A stretch of 25,000 bases of DNA from Chrysomallon squamiferum (Eukaryota; Mollusca; Gastropoda; Neomphalida; Peltospiridae), in NCBI GenBank assembly GCA_012295275.1, contig CM022677.1:22672990-22697989 (forward strand), read 5' to 3'. Of this stretch, positions 10,741 through 19,997 are shown one piece after another (within the stretch, counting starts at the first letter, position 1; each line of letters starts with the position of its first letter). The notes under the pieces were generated by a model. That model was not told the DNA's origin. It did no database searches and was given only the letters and a program-made list of their open reading frames with translations. A program made the translations under genes and the position numbers.

Positions 10741-13700
10741 ATATATATATATTCAAATAACATTGTTCCTAAAATGTGATAAAAACTCAGTTTATGAATT
10801 ATTAAATGAACCACGTTCTAACGTGAATTAAGACATTATTTAAAGAATTTCTGAATGGTTTACTAATTTTATAATTTCAGTGACTCAGATTAAGAATCTG
10901 GTTTCTCAGATAGGTACAAGTGAAGATTGTGAAGACATCAGGGACAGAGTGTAGGTGTTTTGTAGTTTATCTTCACTGTTACTTTATCTTGTATTACAGT
11001 GATCTTCATTATTACACAATGTAAGTGTAATCATGTAAAATAATATGTGTGTACGTGTGTGTCTGTCTGTGTGTGTGTCTGTGTGTGTGTGTCTGTGTGT
11101 GTGTGTGTCTGTGTGTGTGTATGTGTGTGTCTGTGTGTAAGTGTTTTGTAGCTTATCTTCACTGTTACTTTGTCTTGTATTACAGAGATCTTCATTATTA
11201 CACTATGTAAGTGAAACTTTGTAAACTGATCCGTGTGTGTTTGTGTGTGACTATGTATGTGTGTGGGTGTAAGTGTTATGTATATTAGCTTCACTGTTAC
11301 TTCTGTCTTGTATTGAGGTGACTTAAATTATTACACAATGTAACTGAGAACTTTTAAAATGATATATGTGCAAGCATGCTTTAATTACACTATTTTATAT
11401 GAAATGCTTTTATGTACCTGCATTGTTGGCTTTATATTAGGAAATGCATCTCCCTTACTGAAAACAAATGAAAGAATGATTATTTCTTAAATTTATATAA
11501 ATTATATTGAATGTAACAGAGCATGCAGTGCCTTTATCATGGCATTATAGATATGTTAGAAAGACGAATATATATTTCCTACATTTAGTGAGTTCATAAT
11601 TAAATTGTTGTCTTAGTAACTGACATATTTCTGTTACAAGTTGTTATAAAACTGTGTTTATGTTGCAGACATCAGACAACTGATTGTACTGTGCAGCTGG
11701 CTAAGGAAACAATAAACAGTTTGAAGGATCTAGCACACCTACAGCCACCTACAGACCCGTCTGAAAAAGTAACACAGAACTTGCTTATTTCATTTGGGTT
11801 ATAAAAATGTATTTTTAAAATTAAATTATGTGCGGTGTTAATGTCAATAATCTAATTATCACTGGATTATTTTTTTCAGTAAACATTTTTTTGTTTTTTA
11901 TCAGTTTATAAAATTATGAATAGAAAAAGGAAAATTTGATTGTTTTGTTGGGAGATAACGCCTTGGTTTATACTTAACTGTTAATTATTTGTTTAATATT
12001 CTGACTGAGAATCCTTCTTTTGTTCCTTTTTTCTCCATAAAGATAAGAAATGTATATTTCATTCATCAAGCTATTTTTTTTTTCTTGCCTTGTTTTTAAA
12101 GTTTTTTATTTATTTCATTTTTTGTTATTGTTTTTTCCTGTTACAGTTAGTGCGGAATGTGAAAAACCAAACATTAACAAAAGAATTCAGAGTCGTCTTG
12201 AACAATTTCCAAACCACTCAGCGCAGAGCAGCAGAAAAAGAAAAAATAAGCCTGATCCGTGCAAGAGCAGATGTAAATGTGGCAACACCAGGGTAAACTT
12301 TACAAACTTGTATTTTGTTACAGATCGATGACTTTGAATGTGAAAATGCACCCAAACACACACATGGTATGATTTGAAACATATTTAGTATATAAATATT
12401 TTACAAGTTAAAACTTTATATTTTTGTTGACTTTAGTTTTACAGCTAACACATCTGTTTATTAAGTATGACATAGAAATCAAGGTGGATTGAAATTTATT
12501 TAAACTCATATATGTGTGTGCGTTTGTGTGTGTGTGTGTGCACATAATAATATGTTATTTTAAATTATTAATTATTTTTTTTGATGAAATCAGAACAAAA
12601 TAGCAATTAGTTATTATCATCATTTTTCTTCCAGTGATTAAATACAGGCTTAATAAACTTTAATATTAGATGAATGGTTTAACGAAAATATAACAAGGAA
12701 AAATATAATACAAATAAAGAAAAGAACAAAAAACATATTCAGCTCATGTTATCCATTTGTCTGCATAAATAATACTTGGTAACTGTAAAAATAATGAGGA
12801 TGTAATAATTTTTTTTTTTACTTTTTCTTTAAATTTACGTTTTAGTGTTGCTCAAACCGAAGTTGTTCTTCAGATAGAAAAAGATGTGGATCTTGATACG
12901 CTGAGGAAGAGAGAGGAAGACATCAACAAACTCGAGGTCAGTTTTATTAATTTAAAATAAGCTAATAATTGTTGCATGATATATACTACTAGCGTAACGC
13001 ATTTTAATCTGTTTGCTTTCATAATCTATTCGTTCAAGTTTCACCTCATAAATGTAATAAACAGAGTGGGGAAAAGAGTATGTTATTTAATTAATAAATA
13101 AATAAATAAGTAAATAAACAAACAAACAAACAAATAAATAAATAAATAAATAAAAAGATGAATGCCTCTAATTTTCAGAGTGATATCACTGAGGTATATG
13201 AAATACTTAAAGACTTAGGAATCTTGATACATGAAAAGTTTCCAGCTTTAGGTGAGTTATGATTTTATATTTTTATACAACACTGAAATAAATAAATCAA
13301 TCAATAAATCAATAAATGAATAAAAAAAATAATTAATTAATTAATTAAAACATTTCAGAAGAATGAGAACTTGAATGAAAGATAACACGTTTCTCTTAGT
13401 TTGTAAATCACTGGAAATGTTCATGTCTGTGTAATTGATTTTATTTGCTATTTTGTTTGTTATGTAGAAGCTGAGGATGATACTTCACAGGTACGTAACG
13501 CTCAGAATTCCCAGGTTTGGCTCATTTATCTTCAAGAACGCTTGTTTCTCTTCCATAAAAACATAACTTCAAAATTACTTTAAAAAAAGAAAAAAATAAG
13601 TTGAAAACATTTCAGTATGACTGTTGTATTATTAGAATCTAATCTTTGCTAATAATAATATATGATTAAGTATGGATGCTGGTATTTACTCTTTTATTGT

Positions 13701-14101
13701 GACATAATTTTATCATGACATAATTTTATCATTTATCGATATCAGTTTAATTTTTAACAGATTTTGTTCATATAATTTGACAGTAATTTTATTTATTATA
13801 TATATATATATATTTTAAATTAAAAAGCAGATATATATATATAAAGAACATTTTTCTTAAATTCCTCTGTTCTTTTTCAATTTTAGTTTTTTATGTGTTT
13901 TCTCTCTTTTATTTATTTAATCTTTCTGAGATGCTTGTTTTATTTTAGTTTTTTGTTGGCCGTTTGTTCACTCAATATTTTTCTTGTTTGCAGTCAGAAG
14001 AAAACTGTTGCACGATATGTTGCTTAGGCTGCTGCAGTTTGCTGATTATTTGTGTGGTCATAGTCATATACGTTTTAATTAAATTTGCGAAAATAAGCTG
14101 A
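9529..14101 (+). CDS. Syntaxin-7/12-like Qa-SNARE with a truncated SNARE motif
   Basis: Reconstructed exons: 9529-9541, 9774-9845, 10239-10310, 10644-10715, 10881-10950, 11669-11768, 12147-12292, 12846-12936, 13179-13251, 13468-13490, 13994-14101. All have AG/GT borders and compatible phases, giving 279 residues with every exon or 231 if transcription starts at the third first exon; human syntaxin-7 is about 260. The Habc part is recognised by CTVQLAKETINSLKDLAHLQ and by LTKEFRVVLNNFQTTQRRAA followed by EKEK, close to the syntaxin-7/12 family pattern. The SNARE part reads DTLRKREEDINKLE, then SDITEVYEILKDLGILIHEK. It stops there: the zero-layer Gln is Lys, then F-P-A-L, a short acidic linker (EAEDDTSQ) and a Cys-rich anchor. 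Qa-SNAREs of this group mediate endosomal/lysosomal fusion; this protein lacks the C-terminal half of the helix, so a regulatory or inhibitory role is possible but is inference. Confidence 0.82.
10951..11335 (+). repeat. Three-copy tandem repeat starting at the exon 5 donor
   Basis: The text GTGTTTTGTAG(C/T)TTATC, then TTCACTGTTACTTT, CTTGTATTACAG and ATTATTACAC(A/T)ATGTAA recurs at about 10955, 11138 and, diverged, 11272. A variable (TG)n tract (about 11047-11137) separates the first two. The first copy begins at the donor GTAGGT of exon 5, and the later copies begin with donor-like GTAAGTG. The internal TATTACAG is acceptor-like, but no frame-compatible exon follows it. Confidence 0.75.
12846..13251 (+). 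other. SNARE-half exons (8 and 9) of the syntaxin-like gene
   Basis: Exon 12846-12936 ends LRKREEDINKLE before donor GTCAGT. Exon 13179-13251 encodes SDITEVYEILKDLGILIHEK then FPAL before donor GTGAGT. Hydrophobic layers -7 to -1 are present. At the zero layer, syntaxin-7/12 has H-E-Q-G and this protein has H-E-K-F, then Pro, and no +1 to +8 layers follow. I searched both downstream introns by eye for a skipped exon resembling the family's IDSIEANVE segment and found none. Confidence 0.75.
13994..14101 (+). other. Terminal exon: Cys-rich tail anchor
   Basis: Follows a good acceptor (TTGTTTGCAG) and encodes SEENCCTICCLGCC, then about 20 hydrophobic residues (SLLIICVVIVIYVLI), then KFAKIS and TGA. 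Six Cys in three pairs sit at the cytosolic face, with a seventh inside the membrane segment. A C-terminal single span is standard for syntaxins; the clustered Cys suggest possible S-palmitoylation, which is inference. Confidence 0.8.
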
Positions 14102-14392
14102 TTGTGTCTCTGATCATTTTAGGCGTCAGGGCGTTTAGCATCTTAGCAGAAAGGTACGCCAACCATTTTACTGACTTGTTCCGCTTATAATCGTTTTCTA
14201 ATGCACAGAATTTATATAAAACTGTGGGTTGTGGTAGTGGGATGGTACTGTCAACTCATTTTCTTTATAAGTAGCATTATTTCTACAATTTATTTCATTT
14301 AAATTTAATTTTAGATGCAGAACTAATATAATTATAAAAATTAAAAAGATATTGTATTATTATTATTATTTATTATTATTATTTTTTAAAAA
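14102..14392 (+). other. 3' flank of the syntaxin-like gene
   Basis: Probable 3'UTR. A donor-like AAAG/GTACGC occurs at 14152-14160. The first AATAAA is at 14452-14457, inside the dispersed repeat that follows, so the transcript may end within that repeat. Confidence 0.4.
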
Positions 14393-14658
14393 GTTCATTT
14401 TTCTAATCAATAGTTGCTACTGTTTTTAATTAGTGTTACAGAAAATCAAGTAATAAAAACACACGTACATAAAATTCAGAAGTCAACTTAATTTCAAGAT
14501 TAGTTGTTTTCTGTGACCTCTGTTCTTGCAGTACCTCTTATTTACAAGAACTTTGCACTTTTTTTTCTTTCTTTCTTGTTCTCGAGCTCTATCAGTATCA
14601 GAATGGTTTCTGTTGATTTATTTATCTGTTATCTTCAGTATCATCTATTTGGTTAAAT
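14393..14658 (+). repeat. Dispersed direct repeat, copy 1
   Basis: Nearly collinear with 19998-20285 over about 270 bases. Shared stretches include TAGTTGCTACTGTTTTT, CACACGTACATAAAATTCAG, CTGTTCTTGCAGTACCTCTT and CTCGAGCTCTATCA. Both copies are preceded by an ATT-type microsatellite and both lose similarity just after GGTTAAAT. No tRNA-like promoter boxes or coding capacity were seen, so the element class is unknown. Confidence 0.88.
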
Positions 14659-14817
14659 GATAGACTGGGATTCTCAGCTACAAATTTCTAAGCTGTTAAA
14701 AGCCTATATTTATGTAATATACTTTTTAAACCACCTATTTATTTCATTGCTTTTCAAAGTTATAAATTATCATTCAGTTTCTTTCTAAATGTATTATTTA
14801 ATTAAAATTTTTATGCC

Positions 14818-14819
<2 letters not shown>
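14659..14819. other. AT-rich spacer
   Basis: Nothing recognisable. Confidence 0.6.
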
Positions 14820-14872
<53 letters not shown>

Positions 14873-14889
14873 GTTATTGTTATTGTTAT
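14820..14889. repeat. (ATT)n microsatellite
   Basis: ATT run passing into a few TTATTG units. Confidence 0.95.
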
Positions 14890-16022
14890 TAAATAGAATG
14901 ATGTTCAGCATTTAGACATCAGGTTACACTAAAAATCAAATGTATCACGAAAAAGAAAAAAGTATTTCTTCAAGATATTTATTTTTTATGATTTTTTTTT
15001 TTTTGTTCAGTATTGTTATAGACAGAATATTTATTTCTACTGCAGACTATTGTAAACCACACTGATTCAAAATATTAGTGCTTATCTGAGATTCCACAGT
15101 TAATGTTTTTTAACATTTGTGAAGATCTGTCAAGGAACAAGCCCAATGAAGAAAATAACAATGGTTACCAAGAACGTTTGCTGCTTTCAGAGGACTGCTA
15201 TAACACTTCTAGATTCAAGTCCCCAAAAATGTAGATCCACAGCTTTGTACAGGAGTTATTGTAGACATATCTACTTAGATAATTTTGTCACTTTTTTCTT
15301 CAGAAGTTTTTATTTTTTATTTTATTTTATTTATTTATTTTTTTATTTTTTTATTTTTTATTTTATTTTTTTTTTTGTCTGTGAATGTTGGTTTTTTGGG
15401 GAGTAATATCTTATGGGTCATTACTATATTTTTTGATATTTATTATAATTTTACATTTCTATCTGTGTGCAACTTATTTCTATGTTATACATTTATCTTT
15501 CATTCTATTCCTACATATATTTTTCTAAATAAAAATGCTTTGATCTGTAATTCAGAATACTCACTCACATTTGTATTAAAACCGACAAAAATCATGTTTT
15601 CAAGAATAGAAACAAATTAAAATATGTTTTCCTGTAATTTACTTTAGTCACTCTACTTAATATCTGACCTAAGCGGACACACTAGTGAAAACTGAGAAAA
15701 TTTTAATAAATAAAAATCATTTTTAAAATTATCGAAACGACCATTAATAAAATGTAGATTTAAAAAACAATAATAATAAATAAATAAATTCAATTTTTAT
15801 TTTAAATTTCTGGTAAATGTCTAATTTTTTTTAAAGTTTTTATTCTTTAAGGTTGTGTGGCAGATGCTACATTAAAACTACTTGAGTACAGATTCAAATT
15901 TGAAGTATACGTACTTAGAAACAAACAGTACAAGATACAGAAAGAAAATATTGGAAAATGAAAAAGATATTTCATATAACCTTTTTTAACTTTTTCTGCA
16001 TTTTTTCAAAATGCGAATGTAA
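14890..16022. other. Spacer without recognisable gene
   Basis: The part at 15118-15275 is less AT-rich and contains a 95-codon plus-strand frame running into a T-rich tract (15290-15375), but no domain is visible. An AATAAA near 15528 could end a long 3'UTR of the upstream gene; there is no further support. Confidence 0.5.

Positions 16023-16082
<60 letters not shown>
16023..16082. repeat. (ATT)n microsatellite
   Basis: Uninterrupted ATT run of about 60 bases. Confidence 0.96.
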
Positions 16083-16084
<2 letters not shown>

Positions 16085-16189
16085 ATCTTTCGAAATATGC
16101 AAATAAATTTCTTTTTGTTATTTTGTAAGCCCAGCAGTTCGAAAGAAAAATTACATATAAGCATGATTCTGTGATAAGTTAATAACAAC

Positions 16190-16620
16190 AACAACAACAA
16201 TAATAATTCCACTGTTAGTAATAGTTAGACTATCACTAGTAATAGTAGTGTTAATTGTAGTAGCACTACCAGTAGAGTAGTAGTAGTAATTGTAGCAGTA
16301 GTTGTTGTTATTGTTATTGTTGTATGTTTTCTTGTGGTAGTTGTGTTTATAATAGAGTTAAACGTTGTATTATTGTTTTAATATAGTGATACCAATTGTT
16401 GTACCACAAGTAATACTAGAAATATTATAACTAGTAGTACCCAGAATAGTAATAATATTAGTAGTAGTACAATTTATTGTTATTGTTGATACAATAATAA
16501 TATTGGAAATAATTACACTAGTAATAATAGTGGTACTCATATTTGCTGTAGTAGCTGTTTTGATTGCTGCAGTTGTTATATTACTAGCAGAAGTGGAAGT
16601 AATATTTTTTTTTTTTTTAT
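16190..16620. repeat. Degenerate trinucleotide-rich tract
   Basis: A long, decayed mixture of AAC, AAT, TAG, GTA and TTG triplets. No gene is seen. Confidence 0.7.
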
Positions 16621-16621
16621 G

Positions 16622-16896
16622 GTCGTTGTAAGATTAATAAGACTAATATTAGAGTAACAAATAGAAATAGATATACCAGTAAGAGCAGAATTTGAAGTAA
16701 TACTTGGGTTTTTTGTTGTTTTTTGTCGTTGTAAGATTAATAAAACTAATATTAGGGTAACAAATAAAAATAGATATACCAGTAAGAGCAGAATTTGAAG
16801 TAATACTTGGGTTTTTTGTTGTTTTTTGTCGTTGTAAGATTAATAAAACTAATATTAGGGTAACAAATAAAAATAGATATAGCAGTAAGAGCAGAA
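16622..16896 (+). repeat. 103-bp tandem repeat, about 2.7 copies
   Basis: Copies start with GTCGTTGTAAGATTAATAA at 16622 (one base different after the core), 16725 and 16828, exactly 103 bases apart, each continuing to AGTAAGAGCAGAA. The third copy is cut short and runs into a GTA/TAG-rich tail. Confidence 0.95.
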
Positions 16897-17216
16897 GTGG
16901 TAGTGGCAGTAGTCAAACGAGTTCTTCTTTTTTGCTGTTTTTGTAACAATAATAATAGCAATGGTAGTACTAGTACTAGAAGTAGTAGTAGTGGTAGAAG
17001 TATAAAAAAATCAAACATACATAGACACGGTTATACATATACACATACATATATACATACATACATATACTTTCGAATAACTCAGACTTTGCTAACAATT
17101 GATACAGACTGAAAATACAGGAACGTAAATCGTTTTCTTGTAAGAGATCATCAGCTTTATAACTGTAGTATGTTTTCTCCTATTGACTTGTCTGCTCTCT
17201 TTAAATGTATTTGATG
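16897..17216. other. Simple-sequence tail and spacer
   Basis: TAG/AGT triplet-rich to about 17000, then CATA/TACA-rich to 17070, then unremarkable AT-rich sequence. Confidence 0.6.
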
Positions 17217-17290
17217 AAGGGAGATAATTTGTTTTCGCCTTAGGCAGTATCCGAATTTTTGTAGTATCGTATTCTGGAATTATTTCCCTT
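17217..17290. mobile_element. Short inverted-repeat element (MITE-like remnant)
   Basis: AAGGGAGATAATT at 17217-17229 is mirrored by AATTATTTCCCTT at 17278-17290, giving 12 of 13 complementary bases across a 48-base interior. The AAGGGAGATAA motif is, from general knowledge, common in short repeats of molluscan genomes. No clear target-site duplication was identified. Confidence 0.45.
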
Positions 17291-17800
17291 GATTTGCAAT
17301 CGCCTAATACAGAATGATGTAATTATATGAATCCCTACTTTATTCACGGAAGTATTATAGTGTTGTTTCGTGTATTAAAACATGTTTTTATGTGTAAAGA
17401 AAATGAGTCACATCTTCACATTATGATGAAAATAAAATGATATTTTATTCTAATTTGTTGCATGCAGCTCGCCCTCCTCCATCTCACCGATAAGAACAGC
17501 TGTTTGAGGAAACTGAACATACATCGTCTGATTCTATTTCTGACGTATCTTTTAAATGATAATACATCGTCTGATAAAAGAGATGAATACAAAAGCAATC
17601 TCACTTATCTCATTTTACAAATCTTCTACATGTTTATGATCTCACTGAATGACGTCATATAATGTTATACTTATCAAAACTACAGGAAAAACAACTTATT
17701 TAAAATAAAAATCTAACAAAATTGTAAAATATAATACTGTACAATTTATTTATTTGAAATTCGAAGATTTGTAATTAAATGATCTACTTCTGTTTTATTC
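17291..17800. other. Spacer without recognisable gene
   Basis: A block of higher complexity at 17460-17660 has open frames of 62-66 codons on both strands without recognisable domains. No support for a gene. Confidence 0.5.
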
Positions 17801-17804
17801 TTAT

Positions 17805-17872
17805 TATTATCATCATCATCATCATCAACATTATCATTATTATTATCATTATCATCATCATTATCATTATGT
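17805..17872. repeat. (ATT/ATC)n microsatellite
   Basis: Interspersed TTA and TCA triplets. A related short run lies at 18008-18044. Confidence 0.9.
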
Positions 17873-18357
17873 ATATATAAATTTGATTAACTCTGATCTT
17901 GTTTCAGAAACCCACTTTTGATTAGCATCTGAATTAACACAACATACCTGTGAATAGTGAGATTTTACCTCGATAAATAGAATTTTATTTTTATTTGATT
18001 TCTTTGATAATGTTGATGATAATGATGATGATGATTATGATGATTGTTTAAATACTATTTCAAACCTTTTAAGATTCATTAAATGAGTGAGGTCACGTGA
18101 TTAATCCAAGTCTTTTCTCTGTACCAGTCTTACCTTCAGTACGATTCAGTTCACTGCGAAATTTAAACAAGATTTATTTTTTGTCGAATTTCCGGAATCA
18201 CGTGGTCAGCTGACTGTTGTCGTGTTTCAGAAGACAGAAATATTTGATATCAATGTCAGCTCCCAGACCGGCTAATATTGAGTCGTAAACACACCTGATG
18301 ACGTATGTATCCACAGCTATAGTTACGTATCTATTCCATGGTTTTTAACTTCACTTT
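17873..18357. other. Spacer with a partial block B copy
   Basis: About 18135-18190 contains CAGTTCACTGCGAAATTTAAACAAGATTTATTTTT in broken form, which matches the start of block B seen at 4.6, 5.5 and 6.2 kb. No gene is seen. Confidence 0.5.
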
Positions 18358-18521
18358 AATAATATTTCAAATTAATAACTCATTTTATGACACGAAAATG
18401 TCACATTTATATAAATCTACGGCTGAATATTCTTAATATATTTTATCGTGCTGTATATCAGAAAAGTTCAAATGACATTAAACAAAAAACAGAATTTATT
18501 CTCTTAAGGTTGTGATATCAT

Positions 18522-18527
18522 TTTATT
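18522..18527 (-). promoter_or_regulatory. Polyadenylation signal of copy A
   Basis: AATAAA on the minus strand, within the inferred 3'-UTR exon and conserved in copy B at 23072-23077. A second AATAAA follows at 18495-18500. Confidence 0.6.
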
Positions 18528-18818
18528 TTTTCCCACACAAGAATATGATGTTCGTTGATATATTACCTGAAAATATAAAACAGCTAATGAAATGAAATAG
18601 ATAATAAGAAAATTATAATTATGAAATTGAAACAGAAACATTAATAGATAAATATGTGTTATTGTTGCTGTACCCTGAATGAAAGTTGTCATAAACAGTG
18701 TTGAAATTATTTCTTCAGCCACTGTGTAAGTGTGCTATATTAAACTAAACAAAATATTAACTGACATCTTGTAAACGCATTAATTAACTCTGTGGAATAA
18801 ATATATTTTCTCACCTTT

Positions 18819-19247
18819 TCAATATGCGTTGTATCCGCCTCCGTATTGGTTTCCGTATCCTCCGTATCCGCCTCCGTATCCGCCTCCGTTATTTCCGTAT
18901 CCTCCTCCGTATCCGCCTCCATATCCTCCACCATATCCTCCTTTACCTCCTCCGAAACCTCCCCATCCTCCTCCATATCCTCCTTTACCTCCTCCAAATC
19001 CTCCCCATCCTCCTCCGTGTCCTCCTCCGAAACCTCCCCATCCTCCTCCATATCCTCCTTTACCTCCTCCAAATCCTCCCCATCCTCCTCCGTGTCCTCC
19101 TCCGAAACCTCCCCATCCTCCTTTTCCGTAACTGCCTAAACCTCCATTACCTTTTCCGTAATATCCACCAGAGTTTCCATAATAGGTTTGTCCGGCACAG
19201 GCAAGAGACAAGCAGACGGCAAGAACGACGAAAACAGCTTTCATCAT
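18819..19247 (-). CDS. Secreted glycine-rich structural protein, copy A (142 aa)
   Basis: A single coding exon with tandem start codons (MMKAVFVVLAVCLSLACA), a clear signal peptide probably cut before GQTYYGN. The mature part is Gly-rich with Tyr, Trp, Phe, Lys and His. A YYGKGNGGLGSYGKGG region leads into alternating WGGFGGGHGGG and WGGFGGGKGGYGGG units, then a GGGY-rich tail ending YGNQYGGGYNAY. Splice consensus suggests a small 5'-UTR exon (19543 to about 19565), an intron, exon 18815-19256, and a 3'-UTR exon from 18566 to about 18500. The second donor (AAAG/GTGAGA) sits 4 nt after the stop, so it should not provoke nonsense decay. No cysteine is left after signal cleavage. Candidates are a shell-matrix, periostracum, mucus or adhesive protein, or a Gly/Tyr-rich antimicrobial peptide; composition alone does not decide. 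Its paralogue lies at 23366-23785. Confidence 0.9.
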   Translation of the reverse strand: MMKAVFVVLAVCLSLACAGQTYYGNSGGYYGKGNGGLGSYGKGGWGGFGGGHGGGWGGFGGGKGGYGGGWGGFGGGHGGGWGGFGGGKGGYGGGWGGFGGGKGGYGGGYGGGYGGGYGNNGGGYGGGYGGYGNQYGGGYNAY

Positions 19248-19586
19248 TTTAAAGGGCTACGATAAAACAAGAACTAAAATTTTAATATACAGATGTTATT
19301 TTATCATAAATTTCCAGTAAGTCATATTATGTACTGAGAACATAAAATTAAATATTATACAGATAGAAACATTAGTAGATTTTCAATACGTTATAATTAT
19401 TTTCATCTGAAACTTTATTAATTTGCCTTACAGATTAGTAATCAATAAAATATGAATAACAATTGTTTAAGCTTAGTGATATTTCATTACATTAGTAATT
19501 AAAGAAGTAAACAAAAAGCAAACTATTGACCAGTATACTTACTGTGTTGGTTTCCAGATTAATTCTGATGTGTTCTCTTCCCTGCT

Positions 19587-19595
19587 CTATTTATA
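19587..19595 (-). promoter_or_regulatory. TATA box of copy A
   Basis: TATAAATAG on the minus strand, followed about 50 bases later by a perfect GTAAGT donor (19542-19537) that closes the 5'-UTR exon. The corresponding TATATATAG in copy B is at the same relative place. Confidence 0.75.
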
Positions 19596-19662
19596 CAACA
19601 GAGTTTATTACTTAGATTGGTCGTGACGTCATATTATGCAACATTTGATTCATGTGAAACTT

Positions 19663-19685
19663 TGATTGATTGGAAATCCATCAAT
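19663..19685 (-). promoter_or_regulatory. Conserved CCAAT element upstream of copy A
   Basis: The minus strand reads GATGGATTTCCAATCAATCA, about 70 bases upstream of the TATA box. The same element with one change is at 24593-24615 upstream of copy B. It contains CCAAT and an imperfect dyad (GATTGG / CCATC). Confidence 0.5.
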
Positions 19686-19881
19686 TTGCTTTAGTCTCAC
19701 AATTTAATAAAGATTGATGATAATTATTATTTCTCCCATCGCCTTTAGTTTTCTCTGCGTTTACGAATAAATTACAAAATGATTTCATCTGCTTTAAAAA
19801 AGAAACACACTAGAATGTTGTTCAAGCGAATAAATTATTTTATCTGGGTTTTTTTGTTTGTTTATTTCACCTTATTCTGAA

Positions 19882-19979
19882 TGAATTATTATTATTATTA
19901 TTATTATTATTAGTAGTAGTAGTAGTAGTATTATTATTATTGTTGTTGTTGTTGTTGTTGTTGTTATTTTTATTATTGC
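19882..19979. repeat. Compound (ATT)(AGT)(TTG)n microsatellite
   Basis: Three successive triplet motifs, immediately before dispersed repeat copy 2. Confidence 0.95.
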
Positions 19980-19997
19980 TTTAAAAAAATTTTTAAA

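Larger units (their letters stand above)
18358..19800 (-). repeat. Segmental duplication, copy A
   Basis: Collinear with 22918-24740. Similarity starts with ATTTCAAAT(T/A)AATAACTCATTTTA at the left and ends with ATGATTTCATCTGCTTTAAA at the right, and includes the whole Gly-rich gene with promoter, introns and 3' end. Confidence 0.9.

Noticed and set aside
13252-13467. Search for a hidden exon carrying the missing SNARE half (also 13491-13993)
   Set aside because: No stretch resembling the conserved IDSIEANVE segment with AG/GT borders. An acceptor-like site at about 13357-13360 is followed by 23 bases without a GT donor.
18504-18722. Hydrophobic ORF MAEEIIS... in both duplicated 3' regions (also 22984-23268)
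   Set aside because: It spans an intron and 3'-UTR exon. The two copies differ by frame-changing indels after the first third, unlike the conserved Gly-rich frame.
18829-19131. Pro-rich and Ser-rich plus-strand ORFs opposite the Gly-rich genes
   Set aside because: These are the antisense of the GGN/TAC codons; they lack a signal peptide and any splice or promoter support.
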